A stretch of DNA of 64,000 bases from Paraburkholderia phytofirmans PsJN (GTDB lineage: Bacteria; Pseudomonadota; Gammaproteobacteria; Burkholderiales; Burkholderiaceae), in NCBI RefSeq assembly GCF_000020125.1, contig NC_010676.1, positions 1,054,001-1,118,000 on the forward strand, written 5' to 3'. The translations under genes were made by a program, and so were the position numbers. The notes under the pieces were generated by a model. It made no database searches. It was not told the DNA's origin and worked only from the letters and a program-made list of their open reading frames with translations. Each line of letters starts with the position of its first letter. Within the stretch, counting starts at the first letter, position 1. Positions 27,233 to 36,380 of the stretch are shown here, piece by piece.

Positions 27233-28342
27233 TCAGGGCGACGTGCGCAGCCACCCGCCATACAAGCGGCCGGCCGCACGCTTGAGCGGCTCCACGCCCA
27301 GCGCGACCGCGAACAGCGCGCCGATCGCGATCGCATCCGCGAGCAGTCCGAGCGGATAGTTCAGATAGCCGTCCGTCGCTGCGTACAGCACGGAGTCGAC
27401 CACGAGCGAAATCACTGCGCCGGCGATGAAGCACAGCAACCCTTTGCGGCCGATCTCGCCGACCCACGGCGCCCATTGCGCGAGCTTTCTGGCCCAGCCG
27501 AACTGAATCAGATTCGCGACCAGCCACGCGATGGCGAGAAAATTGACAGCCCGCAGATACGAGAGGTTTTGCTTCAGGCTGGCATCGAGCGGTTCGTGCT
27601 CGATAAACAGCTTGTAGTAAGCGGCCGCCGCGACCACCGCAAGCGCCAGCAGGCTGACGAGCCAGCTCAGACGGTGCGCGCTCGCGCGCTGATAAACCGG
27701 CTGGCAACGGGCCAGCACGCCGAGCACGAACAGCAGTTGCCAGGCGAACGGATTGAAATCCCAGTGCATGTCCGGCGCGGCGGGCAGGTAGGCGACGATA
27801 GCGGGAGCGCCGGCCCACAGCGCGACGCTGCCGGCCAGCAGCAGCCACGGCTTGCTGCGCGCGAGCGGCAGGATCATCGGCACCAGCAGCGCGAAGAACG
27901 CGTACATGGGCAGCACTGAAGCCAGATACGGCTGGCGGCGGAACAGCAGAATGTCGCCGAGCGCCGCGAGCGGGGTGTCCATCAGATCGTCGAGATCGGT
28001 GGTGGCGAGATTCGGGCCGTCGATGCTGAACGCGCTGAGCACGGCGCTGACCAGCAGCATCAGCGCGGCGGTGACGAGGAACGCGCGATAGATTTCCAGC
28101 GAGCGCCGCAGGAAGCGGCTGCGCGCGATCGTCTCGTTGCGCCGTTCGGCGAGCGCGGCGTACGCCGTGGCGGTCGCAAAGCCGCCGAGGAACACGAACA
28201 CCTCGGCGGCATCGCATAGTGCGTAGGCGTGCAGCGTGACGCGCGACAGAATGCTGCCGCCGATGTGGTCGACGACGATGATCAGAAGGACCAGCCCCCG
28301 AAAAAAATCGAGTTCGATCAGGCGGGATTGCGACTTTTGCAT
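27233..28342 (-). CDS. opgC: OpgC family membrane protein (glucan-modifying acyltransferase)
   Basis: 369 aa from the ATG at 28342; an upstream TTG adds six residues. About ten transmembrane helices. The start RLIELDFFRGLVLLIIVVDH holds the E-x-FRG...D-H signature of OpgC/acyltransferase-3-like proteins, followed by the AEVFVFLGGFATATAYA loop. OpgC adds succinyl groups to periplasmic glucans in E. coli; many Burkholderia homologues are only known by family. The esterase (26162-27049) follows on the same strand. Confidence 0.85.
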   Translation of the reverse strand: MQKSQSRLIELDFFRGLVLLIIVVDHIGGSILSRVTLHAYALCDAAEVFVFLGGFATATAYAALAERRNETIARSRFLRRSLEIYRAFLVTAALMLLVSAVLSAFSIDGPNLATTDLDDLMDTPLAALGDILLFRRQPYLASVLPMYAFFALLVPMILPLARSKPWLLLAGSVALWAGAPAIVAYLPAAPDMHWDFNPFAWQLLFVLGVLARCQPVYQRASAHRLSWLVSLLALAVVAAAAYYKLFIEHEPLDASLKQNLSYLRAVNFLAIAWLVANLIQFGWARKLAQWAPWVGEIGRKGLLCFIAGAVISLVVDSVLYAATDGYLNYPLGLLADAIAIGALFAVALGVEPLKRAAGRLYGGWLRTSP

Positions 28343-28889
28343 TGTGTTCGCCAAAAGCAAACCCCGTGCGACGGCGCGCTGGTTCAGCGCGGCAGGCGTC
28401 TCACAAGGCTTTTAGAAATTGGATTGGGATGCTGCGGCGGATACGCGACCCGCGTCGCCGTTTTCCAACCGGCCGAACGTGGCACGGTCGCAGGAGGCAG
28501 TAAAAGTGACCCGCGTGGCGGTGCGGAGTTCCGCTGCGCCGCCGCAAGAAGCTCGCGATTATATTTCTTTTCGTGACAAATCGGCTTGAGACAGGGCAAG
28601 GTAGGCACGGCTCGGCAAGGTACGACAGCGCGCTTGACGCGCCGCCGCTATCAAGTCCGCGTGGCGCTGCGCCGTTTACCTGAATGAGCGCCGCGACAAA
28701 AGGGCCCATCGCACCAAGTGGAGATTTCGCAACGTTTTCAGATATCGATACGACACCCAATGGACGGCGGCCTAACGGCGTGTGAGGATTTCCGTAAAGC
28801 GTGCCAGGGTGGGTGCAGCATCTTGTGAGGCGCCAAGAACAAAGCGGCCGGATCGAGTTGTCCCATTGCTCGAGTGCAGGGAGATCGTC
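28343..28889. other. Intergenic region before the porin gene
   Basis: 547 bp between divergent opgC and porin. A good ribosome site (GGGAG, 28879-28883) serves the porin ATG at 28890. Porin promoters are usually strong, but I could not assign a -35/-10 with confidence. No further reading frame looks coding. Confidence 0.4.
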
Positions 28890-30050
28890 ATGAACAAGCA
28901 AGTGTTCGCGCTAGCTGTCTCCACCGCCTTGTCCGCCGCTTTTGCCGCGCCCGCCTCGGCGCAGACGAGCGTCACGCTGTATGGCGTACTCGACGAAGGC
29001 ATCAACTACACCAACAATGTCGGCCGCGGCCATGTCTATGAACTGGCGAGCGGCTATGCGCAAGGCAGCCGCTGGGGGCTGAAAGGCGCCGAGGAACTGG
29101 GCGGCGGCTTGAAGGCGATCTTCCAGCTGGAAAACGGTTTTGACGTGAGTTCCGGGCGGCTCAATCAGGGCGGCCGCATGTTCGGCCGTCAGGCCTTCGT
29201 CGGCTTGAGCGCGAATCAGTTCGGCACCTTGACGTTCGGCCGCCAGTACGATTCGGTGGTCGACTATCTAGCGCAGACCACGGCCAACGGCAACTGGGCC
29301 GGCTCGCTCTTCTCGCATCCGTACGACAACGACAATACCGACAACTCGTTCAGGCTCGACAACTCGGTCAAGTACACGAGTCCGTCGCTGTCCGGCTTCC
29401 AGTTCGGCGGTGTGTATAGCTTCAGCAACGACACCAACTTCGCCAACAATCGCGCGTACAGTTTCGGCGGCCAGTATTCCTATGGCGGACTGCTGGTGGC
29501 CGCGGCGTATCTGCAGGCCGACAATCCCGGCAATGGCGCGAACGGTGCGATCACGGCGAACGACGCGAGCTTCATCGCCGCCCGCATGCGCGTGTTCGGC
29601 GGCGGCATCACGTACACGTTCGGTCCGGCGACGGCCGGCTTCGTCTATACCAATTCGAATTATCTGGATCCGACCGGCAACGGCTATCTCGGCGTGACGC
29701 CGCTCGTGCCGCCGGGCGTCTTGCTGAACTCGCTGAAGTATCAGAACTTCGAGGTGAACGGCAAGTATCAGATTTCGCCGATGCTATTCGTCGGCGCGCA
29801 ATACGTGTACACGATGGAAACCTACGACGCCTCGAGCGGCGGCGTGAAGCCGAAAATTCACTCGTTCGGCCTGATGGCGGATTACAACCTGTCCAAACGC
29901 ACCGACGTCTACATTCAGGGCGAGTATCAGCAGGTGACCGGCGACTCGACCTATTCGATTCTGGACGATGCCTTCAACGTCGGCACGCAGTCGCCGTCAT
30001 CGACCTCGAAGCAGGTCGTGGTGCGCGCGGCGATCCGGCATAAGTTTTGA
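28890..30050 (+). CDS. Outer-membrane porin (Burkholderia Gram-negative porin type)
   Basis: 386 aa. Signal peptide to about residue 20 (ends AAPASA-QTSVTLYGVLDEGI, the classic start of the family). Sixteen-strand trimeric porin features: GSRWGLKGAEELGGGLKAIFQLENGF, FGRQAFVGLSANQFGTLTFGRQYD, and the C-terminal aromatic VVRAAIRHKF that recruits the Bam machinery. Provides passive diffusion of small solutes. ATG with GGGAG upstream. A single transcript is likely; the following frame at 30047 has no gene character. Confidence 0.95.
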   Translation: MNKQVFALAVSTALSAAFAAPASAQTSVTLYGVLDEGINYTNNVGRGHVYELASGYAQGSRWGLKGAEELGGGLKAIFQLENGFDVSSGRLNQGGRMFGRQAFVGLSANQFGTLTFGRQYDSVVDYLAQTTANGNWAGSLFSHPYDNDNTDNSFRLDNSVKYTSPSLSGFQFGGVYSFSNDTNFANNRAYSFGGQYSYGGLLVAAAYLQADNPGNGANGAITANDASFIAARMRVFGGGITYTFGPATAGFVYTNSNYLDPTGNGYLGVTPLVPPGVLLNSLKYQNFEVNGKYQISPMLFVGAQYVYTMETYDASSGGVKPKIHSFGLMADYNLSKRTDVYIQGEYQQVTGDSTYSILDDAFNVGTQSPSSTSKQVVVRAAIRHKF

Positions 30051-30189
30051 TTCCACCTTATTTAGCCGTGCCGCGCGGCCGTCTGTTTTTGGGCGCTGCG
30101 GCGGCGCTTTCCAGTCCGGCGCACGCAGCGGGCATTGATCGGCTAGCCGATCATTCCGCATTTAAGAAAAGGAAAGAGGTAAACGAACT

Positions 30190-30224
30190 GCGCGCCTTGA
30201 ATAACGAATTATCACAAGGCGCGC
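30190..30224. other. Hairpin after the porin gene
   Basis: Perfect 10-bp inverted repeat GCGCGCCTTG/CAAGGCGCGC with a 15-base loop, 140 bp past the porin stop. There is no U-run, so it is a weak terminator at best, or an mRNA-stabilising end. Confidence 0.5.
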
Positions 30225-30271
30225 GAATGAAAATGATGAATATCGAACAACGTGTTGAACCGGATTAACGC

Positions 30272-30601
30272 TCAATTCATCACGTAATTCTGAAACAGAA
30301 TGCCGACGATCACGCCGAACGGAATGCCGAAGGTCCGGCCGCGCAGCGTGGCATTGATATCTTCATCGAGGATGAAACTGCAGCGGCGCTCGCGCCACAC
30401 GGTCTTATAGGCCAGAGGTTTAGCGTCGACGATTACGATGGCAATCAGCGCGGTCACGATAACCTGTTCAAGCGCATGCAGTTTGGCCATGAACGGAGAA
30501 AATTCGCCGGCATTGCACAAGAGCACCATGATGACGGCGGCAATTAGAGTGCCGAAGAAAAAGCCGCTCATGAATCGGCTTGCTGAACTGAGAGAATCCA
30601 T
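30272..30601 (-). CDS. Small inner-membrane protein of unknown function
   Basis: 109 aa; not recognised. Three membrane segments: about 12-30, 43-60 and 88-106. The cytoplasmic loop contains KTVWRERRCSFILDEDINATLRG, which has charge enough to act in binding. The ATG at 30601 follows GAGGT. A lower GC stretch (about 30600-30800) lies upstream. It is convergent with the porin. Probably real because of consistent hydrophobic pattern and ribosome site. Confidence 0.68.
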   Translation of the reverse strand: MDSLSSASRFMSGFFFGTLIAAVIMVLLCNAGEFSPFMAKLHALEQVIVTALIAIVIVDAKPLAYKTVWRERRCSFILDEDINATLRGRTFGIPFGVIVGILFQNYVMN

Positions 30602-30823
30602 TTGAACCTCGGCTTTATGCGCCGCCTTGATAAGAACGGCGAATCAAAAAAATATTCTGACGGGAAGGGTTCCATTCGGTAAATCGGCGCTGCCGTGACT
30701 GCGGCGCCGCTCGACCTCAATGGGATGCGTAAGAATATTTTTATTGCCGGGTCGAACCTATCGTCCTTTTCCTAATGCCCGATAGGATGAATCCCAAAAG
30801 CGCGCAAGGTCGCCACGTTCCAG

Positions 30824-31411
30824 CTATGTGCCGAACAGGTTCAACCTCGCATACTGCAACAGCATGATGGTCTTTCCGTCGACGATTTCGCCGCGCTCGA
30901 TCATCGCCAGCGCTTCGTCCACCGGCAGTTCCAACACTTCGATGTCTTCGCCTTCGTCGGCGAGGCCGCCGCCCGCGCCGACTTTCGCCACTGCATCGTA
31001 TTCGGCGACGAAAAAGTGCAGTTTCTCCGTGACCGAACCCGGACTCATGAAGGCCTCGAAGACCTTGCGGACGTCGTGCACGCGGTAGCCGGTTTCTTCC
31101 TCGACTTCGGCGCGAATCCGTTCTTCCGGCGAAGCGGCTTCCAGCAGCCCGGCCGGCGTTTCGATCAGCATGCCGTGATGGCCGTTGACGAACGCCGGCA
31201 GCCGGAACTGCCGCGTCAGCACGACCGTGCGCCGGAGCGGTTCGTAAAGCAGCAGCGTCGCGCCGTTGCCGCGGTCGTAGGTTTCGCGGCTCTGGCGCTG
31301 CCAACTGCCGTCGGCGCGGCGATAGTCGAAGGTGGTTTTTTTCAGCACGTACCAGTCGTCTGACAGCACCTCGACGTCGACAATCCTGACCCTTTCGGCG
31401 GTTTCGTTCAT
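30824..31411 (-). CDS. nudK: NudK-type Nudix hydrolase (GDP-mannose/ADP-ribose pyrophosphatase)
   Basis: 195 aa, similar in length and layout to E. coli NudK (191 aa): DWYVLKKTTFDYRR, RETYDRGNGATLLLYE, VVLTRQFRLPAFVN, then the Nudix box in PAGLLEAASPEERIRAEVEEETG with REx2EE-type acidic residues, FMSPGSVTEKLHFFVAEY and DEGEDIEVLELP. It hydrolyses GDP-mannose to GMP and mannose-1-phosphate in E. coli. ATG at 31411 preferred (AGGA 9 bases upstream); ATG at 31420 is an alternative. Divergent from a DeoR-type gene 122 bp away. Confidence 0.92.
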   Translation of the reverse strand: MNETAERVRIVDVEVLSDDWYVLKKTTFDYRRADGSWQRQSRETYDRGNGATLLLYEPLRRTVVLTRQFRLPAFVNGHHGMLIETPAGLLEAASPEERIRAEVEEETGYRVHDVRKVFEAFMSPGSVTEKLHFFVAEYDAVAKVGAGGGLADEGEDIEVLELPVDEALAMIERGEIVDGKTIMLLQYARLNLFGT

Positions 31412-31465
31412 GGCTCGCATCCTGTCCCGTGGAAACGCGGTTCGCTCCGCATGCGAATCATGGTA

Positions 31466-31501
31466 TCGTGCGATATCGTGCAAAAACAAGTAATTTCGTG
31501 C
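31466..31501. promoter_or_regulatory. Helically phased TCGTGC repeats, candidate DeoR-family operator
   Basis: TCGTGC occurs at 31466-31471, 31476-31481 and 31496-31501, start-to-start spacing 10 and 20 bp, all on one face of the helix. It sits between divergent nudK and the DeoR/GlpR-type gene (GTG start 31534). Such spacing fits cooperative binding of an oligomeric regulator, most likely its own neighbour. Confidence 0.45.
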
Positions 31502-31533
31502 AATCCAGCGCAATCCGCCAAGGATCAATCGCC

Positions 31534-32289
31534 GTGCTCACATCGCAAAGAAAGCAGCTGATACTCGATGCGCTCAAGCGCAACGGGCAAGTGATCGCCA
31601 AAAGTTTGAGCGCTGAATTCGAAGTCTCCGAGGACACGATTCGCCGCGATCTGCGCGAACTCGCCGCCGAAGGCCAGCTTCAGCGCGTGCATGGCGGCGC
31701 ACTGCCGGCGTCGCCGGCAGCGGTGGATTTTGCCGGGCGCGAGCGGATCGAATCGGCGTCGAAGGCGGCGATCGGGCGGGCGGCGGCGGGCATGATCGCG
31801 CACGGCCAGATTGCGTTCGTCGACGGCGGCACGACGGCCGCGCAGCTGGCGCGTCATCTGCCGCGTGATTTGCAAGCGACGATCGTCACGCATAGCCCGA
31901 GCGTCGCCGTCGAACTCGCGGAGCATGCCGGGCTCGAGATCGTCATGATCGGCGGCCGCCTGTTCAGGCATTCGATGGTCAACGTCGGCGCCGCGGCCAT
32001 CGAAACGCTCAGCCACATTCGCGCGGACCTGTATTTCATGGGCGTGACCGGCGTGCATCCGCAAGCGGGTCTGAGCACCGGCGACAGGGAAGAGGCCTAC
32101 GTGAAACGCGCGTTCGCGGAACACGCGGCGGAGACGGTGGTGCTGGCGTCGGCGGAAAAACTCAATGCGGCCTCGGCGTACAAGATCGCGGACGTGACAG
32201 CGGCCAGTGCGATCGTCGTCGAACGGAACACGGATAAGGCGTTGACTTCGCCGTTCGAAGCCTTAGGCATTAGCATTGTGCGCGCATAG
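31534..32289 (+). CDS. DeoR/GlpR-family transcriptional regulator
   Basis: 251 aa, GTG start at 31534 (AAGGA 9 bases upstream); the frame continues open upstream but this start matches the family's N-terminus. Residues 1-55 are the DeoR helix-turn-helix (RKQLILDALKRNG, VSEDTIRRDLRELAAEG); residues 70-235 form the sugar-phosphate-sensing domain with FVDGGTTAAQLA and DREEAYVKR. These repress catabolic operons and are relieved by a sugar phosphate. No matching catabolic operon lies next to it; nudK is divergent. Effector unknown. Confidence 0.92.
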   Translation: MLTSQRKQLILDALKRNGQVIAKSLSAEFEVSEDTIRRDLRELAAEGQLQRVHGGALPASPAAVDFAGRERIESASKAAIGRAAAGMIAHGQIAFVDGGTTAAQLARHLPRDLQATIVTHSPSVAVELAEHAGLEIVMIGGRLFRHSMVNVGAAAIETLSHIRADLYFMGVTGVHPQAGLSTGDREEAYVKRAFAEHAAETVVLASAEKLNAASAYKIADVTAASAIVVERNTDKALTSPFEALGISIVRA

Positions 32290-32772
32290 TTCGGCATGCT
32301 GATTAAAGGTCAAAAAACGCCGAAAGCCGACGTAAACCTACGGATATAGCGCTTCATACCAGATCCGTTATTTGCGAGATAGCGCACAAAATTTGACGCA
32401 CGCTGTGGCGAATCAACGCGATAATCCCGCCCCTTGCCCTCTGTAGGGCGAGGAAAGGCAACTCACGGTAGTTCAAGGTCAATCAGATCGACTGAGGCAT
32501 GACCGAAGTGACGGTTGTCGCAAGTCGCCGGTACGCCCGGGCGTTAAATAGCGTCCGCAGTGCGAATACCTCCCTCGTGGTGACAGCCGTCCAGCGGAAC
32601 TTGCTCTGTGCAGGCACGCACGCGGACGCTTGCGCGCGATGCTGCACATCTTTCTGGCGCCGCCGTCAGGCAGTTACATTGCGGGGCGCCTCGACGCAAG
32701 TTCTTTGGACGACGCCTCGAAGAAAGCCCCCGCGAGGCCGGGTTGCCGCCGTATTCACTAAAGGAGAAGTCC
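32290..32772. other. Intergenic region before the first molybdenum hydroxylase operon
   Basis: 483 bp, moderate GC. AAGGAG at 32761-32766 is the ribosome site of the large subunit. The stretch around 32310-32410 is AT-richer. No clear promoter pair, terminator or gene was identified. Confidence 0.35.
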
Positions 32773-35601
32773 ATGGGGAAACTCGACCTTTCGCGTCGCA
32801 GTTTTCTGAAGGCCAGCGTGTTGGCGGGTGTGTCGGTGTATATCGCGCCGATGGGCAGCCGCGCATTCGCTGCGTTGTTCGAAGAAAAAATCCTGACGCC
32901 CGTGCAGTGGGATGCGGCCAACGGCCAGGCAAAATTCCGCATCGACGGGATTGCCAAAGTGACCGGCTCGAAAGTGTTCGCCCGCGACATTCGCGCCGCC
33001 GACATGCCGCACTGGCCGCAGCAGCAATCGCACGCGTTCATTCTGCGCACGACGCAAGCCGACCGCAGCTATGAAGGCTTCGACCTGTCGCTGCTCGGCG
33101 ACGAACTGAAGCCGGACCGCGTGATTACCGCCGCCGATCTCGCGCGCGACGGCCTGATCTTCCCGGCCTTCTATGGCGACGACATGCTGTTGCCGCCGGG
33201 CAAGACGCCCGCGTATCTCGGTCAGGCGGTGGCGATCCTGATCTATCACGACTTCGCGCGCTTCCGTTTCGCGAAGGACAAGCTGAAGTTCCAGGATCAG
33301 ATCATCCGTTACGGCGCGCCGACCGGCGCGCTCGAACGCGATACGTGGGGCACGTTCCGCTTCGTGCGCGTCGGCGGCAAGACGCCGTACGACGACGACA
33401 CCTTCTCCAGTCTGAAAGACGCCCCCGTTTTCCCGAGCATGATGCGCAAGCATCAACCGGTGTGGCCGGACGGCGTCGAACACGGCAAACTCGACGAGCA
33501 GGGCATGTTCCACGCCGCGCGCATCCAGCAGGAACTCGATCAGCCGTCGCCGGACTGGCTGGTGATGGAGCGCGAGTACAACACGCAGTCGATCGACACG
33601 GCCGCGCTCGAGCCCGACAACGCGAACTGCTGGTACGACGCGGCGACGCAATCGCTGCATATGGTCGTGCCGACTCAGGCGCCATCCGAAGTCGCCGAGA
33701 GCGCGGCCGGGATGGTCGCGAAGTGCGCGTTCCCGGTGAAGCATTTGTTCATCCACCCGTGCTACACGGTGGGCTACGGTTCCAAGGATCACTTCAACGT
33801 GCCGTTCTACGGCCTCGTCTGCGCGATGTATTCGGACGGCCGTCCCGTGCGCCTCGCCAACGATCGCTACGAGCAGTTCCAGACTTCGTTGAAGCGCCAC
33901 GCGTTCAAGATGCACTACCGCATCGCCGTCGATAAAAAGAGCGGTCTGCTGCAATCGTTCAAGGCGGAGATGGAAGCGAACGGCGGCGGACGCTGCAACT
34001 TCTCGCCGTCGGTGGCGATGGTCGGCGCGACGGCCGCGCAGTCGATCTACTACTTCCCGAAGAACGATCTGTCGGCGGTGGCGATTGCTTCGCGCGCGAT
34101 CGACGCGGGTTCCGCACGCGGCTACGGCACGCTGCAGAGCATGGCCGCGACCGAGATGATGATCGACGAAATCGCCGCGCGGCTCGAACTCGATCCGATC
34201 GAGTTCCGCCTGAAAAATGCGCTGCGTTCCGGCATGAAGAATACGCAAGGCGCGGTGCCGGCCGGCGCGATTCGCGTCGACGATGTGTTGAACAAGGCGA
34301 AGCTGCATCCGCTGTGGACGAACCGCGCGAAGCGCAAGGCCGAGTTCGAGGCGGCGCATCCGGGCAAGCGCTACGGCGTCGGCTTTGCGTGCGTGCAGAA
34401 GGACTTCGGCACGGGCGCGGAGACCTCGTTCGCGAAGGTCGAATTCGGCGCCGACGGCAAGATCAGCCTGCAACATACCGCTGCCGAAATCGGCACCGGC
34501 ATGTCGACCTCGCAGGCCGTCGCGGTGGCGAAGTGGCTCGGCAAGCCGGCCACCGACGTGCATGTCGCCATCACCGACTGGCCCGATCTGCCGGTGGTGA
34601 CGAGCGGCGATCCGTACATGATGTCGCAAGCGGATCAGGACAAGCTGGCGGCGAATCCGCGCTGGTCGCCGGGTTACGCGTCGCCCTCGAGCGCGACGAA
34701 TTCCGCTTACTACTTCACGCACAGCACGCGCGAAGCGGCGCGCGTGGTGTTCACGCATGGCCTGTGGCCCGCCGCGATGTCGATCTGGAGCCGGGGCATC
34801 GGCGGCGGCCAGGCCGCGCCGCTGGTGGTGCATATCGACGACGCGCGCTGGGTCGATGGCAAGCTGTCCGCGGCCGGCCTCGAAGCGCTGCCGTTCGAAC
34901 AGCTCGCGAAGAAGGCGCACGAACTCGGACTCGTGACCGGCGTGACCGTGCACGTGTTCAACCGCTGGCAGTGGACCGAAGCGGACTTCGAGATCGACGG
35001 CAGCGTCGAGCGTTGGCCGCTCGACGGCCTCGCCGTGCGCTACGGCGACAGCGCTCCGGCCGATAAGCAGAAGATGCAGAGCACGCCGAATCGCTACCGC
35101 GTGCTGGATCGTCAGCGCGTGTTCATTCCGCCGGTCCAGCGCAACAACGCGGCCGTGACGTATTACAGCGCGGTCGGCACGCTGGTCGAACTGTCCGTGC
35201 ATGAAGCGAGCGGCAAGGTCGAGCTGCTCGCGCATCACTCGATCATGGAGTGCGGCAGTCAGATCTCGCCGCAACTCGTGTCGGGCCAACTGCAAGGCGG
35301 CCTGGCGATGGGCATCGGCCACGCGCTGCATGAATATTTGCCGCTCTACGAAGATGGCCCCGGCAACGGTACGTGGAACTTCAATCGTTATCACTTGCCG
35401 CGCGCCACGGATGTCGCCGTCTGGACTCAGACCGGCGAAGTGCTGCCGCCGCTGACCGAGACCGATCCGCCAAAGGGCATCGCCGAAGTGGTGATGATTC
35501 CGGTGGTCGGCGCCATCGTGAACGGGATCGCGCACGCGATCGGACATCGCTTTACCGACTTGCCGGTCACCCCGCAACGTATTCAGGAGGTGCTGGCATG
35601 A
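32773..35601 (+). CDS. Molybdenum hydroxylase large subunit (aldehyde/isoquinoline oxidoreductase type)
   Basis: 942 aa. Tat signal LSRRSFLKASVLAGVSVYIAP (from residue 6), so exported folded with cofactor. Xanthine-dehydrogenase-family molybdopterin-cytosine-dinucleotide domains. The C-terminal catalytic Glu region reads PPKGIAEVVMIPVVGAIVNG (about 905-925). The glycine-rich GGGFGRR motif of IorB-type enzymes is absent; the equivalent region reads VGYGSKDHFNVPFYG, so it is a divergent lineage. Next genes are the [2Fe-2S] subunit and three-haem cytochrome c, overlapping as ATGA. This matches AldFGH-type periplasmic aldehyde dehydrogenases in acetic acid bacteria; the substrate is unproved. Confidence 0.87.
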   Translation: MGKLDLSRRSFLKASVLAGVSVYIAPMGSRAFAALFEEKILTPVQWDAANGQAKFRIDGIAKVTGSKVFARDIRAADMPHWPQQQSHAFILRTTQADRSYEGFDLSLLGDELKPDRVITAADLARDGLIFPAFYGDDMLLPPGKTPAYLGQAVAILIYHDFARFRFAKDKLKFQDQIIRYGAPTGALERDTWGTFRFVRVGGKTPYDDDTFSSLKDAPVFPSMMRKHQPVWPDGVEHGKLDEQGMFHAARIQQELDQPSPDWLVMEREYNTQSIDTAALEPDNANCWYDAATQSLHMVVPTQAPSEVAESAAGMVAKCAFPVKHLFIHPCYTVGYGSKDHFNVPFYGLVCAMYSDGRPVRLANDRYEQFQTSLKRHAFKMHYRIAVDKKSGLLQSFKAEMEANGGGRCNFSPSVAMVGATAAQSIYYFPKNDLSAVAIASRAIDAGSARGYGTLQSMAATEMMIDEIAARLELDPIEFRLKNALRSGMKNTQGAVPAGAIRVDDVLNKAKLHPLWTNRAKRKAEFEAAHPGKRYGVGFACVQKDFGTGAETSFAKVEFGADGKISLQHTAAEIGTGMSTSQAVAVAKWLGKPATDVHVAITDWPDLPVVTSGDPYMMSQADQDKLAANPRWSPGYASPSSATNSAYYFTHSTREAARVVFTHGLWPAAMSIWSRGIGGGQAAPLVVHIDDARWVDGKLSAAGLEALPFEQLAKKAHELGLVTGVTVHVFNRWQWTEADFEIDGSVERWPLDGLAVRYGDSAPADKQKMQSTPNRYRVLDRQRVFIPPVQRNNAAVTYYSAVGTLVELSVHEASGKVELLAHHSIMECGSQISPQLVSGQLQGGLAMGIGHALHEYLPLYEDGPGNGTWNFNRYHLPRATDVAVWTQTGEVLPPLTETDPPKGIAEVVMIPVVGAIVNGIAHAIGHRFTDLPVTPQRIQEVLA

Positions 35602-36380
35602 CGGCACTCAATCAAACCAACGCTAATGCCGCTAGTGGCGCGGTGAGCGCCGCCGCGGCAAGCGGGACTTCCGCGGCGCTCGGCACGGCTCCCGCTAGCA
35701 GCGCTTCCGTAGCTTCTGCGAGCGGCTCGCTTGCCGCTCCCGCGAGCGATGTCGCCGGGGCGTCGGCTGCCGGCGCTGCGAGCGCGCCTGCCGGCGCGTC
35801 CGCTGCCGCCGTGGTCGAGCGACCGCTGACGCATTTCCGCTCGATGCCGCTGTCGATCAAGGTGAACGGCGAGATCGTCGGCCCGACCGACGTGCCCGCC
35901 GGGTTGATGATGATCGATTACCTGCATGAGTATCTGCACCTGACCGGCTCGCGCCTCGGCTGCGGCCAGGGCATCTGCCACGCGTGCGTGGTGATCGTCG
36001 ACAAACCGGACGGCACCAGCGAAGAAGTGCGCACCTGCATCACCGGCGCGAATTTTTTCCACGGCAAGTCCATCCGCACGATCGAAGGCCACGCGAAGCG
36101 CAACGAAGCGGGCGAGGTCGTCGAGTTGGCGCCGATCCAGCAGAAGTTTCTCGAGCACTTCAGTTTTCAGTGCGGTTACTGCACGCCGGGCTTCGTCAAC
36201 GCGGCGATCGTGTTGATCGAACGCCTGAAGCGTCAGCCGGTTGCCAAAGACAAAGTCGAGGCGACCATCACCGAAGCGCTGAACGATCACATCTGCCGCT
36301 GTACGGGCTACGTGCGCTACTACGAAGCCGTGAAGGAAGTCGTGCTGACCACGCCGGGCCTCGTAAAGGACGCCGCATGA
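35598..36380 (+). CDS. [2Fe-2S] subunit of molybdenum hydroxylase with long Ala/Ser-rich N-terminus
   Basis: 260 aa, start at 35598 with CAGGAGG upstream and overlapping the previous stop. Residues 1-74 are Ala/Ser/Gly low complexity with no signal peptide features. The rest is a normal small subunit: plant-type ferredoxin cluster CGQGICHAC with a following Cys, then the second cluster CGYC and CRCTGY, as in IorA/CoxS. It shuttles electrons between the molybdenum centre and the cytochrome. Translocation to the periplasm would be by piggyback on the Tat signal of the large subunit. The extension is unusual; homologues are normally about 155-190 aa. Confidence 0.88.
   Translation: MTALNQTNANAASGAVSAAAASGTSAALGTAPASSASVASASGSLAAPASDVAGASAAGAASAPAGASAAAVVERPLTHFRSMPLSIKVNGEIVGPTDVPAGLMMIDYLHEYLHLTGSRLGCGQGICHACVVIVDKPDGTSEEVRTCITGANFFHGKSIRTIEGHAKRNEAGEVVELAPIQQKFLEHFSFQCGYCTPGFVNAAIVLIERLKRQPVAKDKVEATITEALNDHICRCTGYVRYYEAVKEVVLTTPGLVKDAA

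Noticed and set aside
30047..30268. Small frame overlapping the porin stop (TTG start)
   Set aside because: Poor start, no ribosome site, no conserved pattern; contains a hairpin.
31429..31533. Longer N-terminus for the DeoR-type regulator
   Set aside because: The upstream in-frame part would cross the repeated TCGTGC control sites; GTG at 31534 has AAGGA and matches the family start.
32758..35607. An open frame of about 950 codons opposite the first hydroxylase large subunit
   Set aside because: Same kind of shadow; Arg/Ala/His-rich, no start signal, no recognisable fold.
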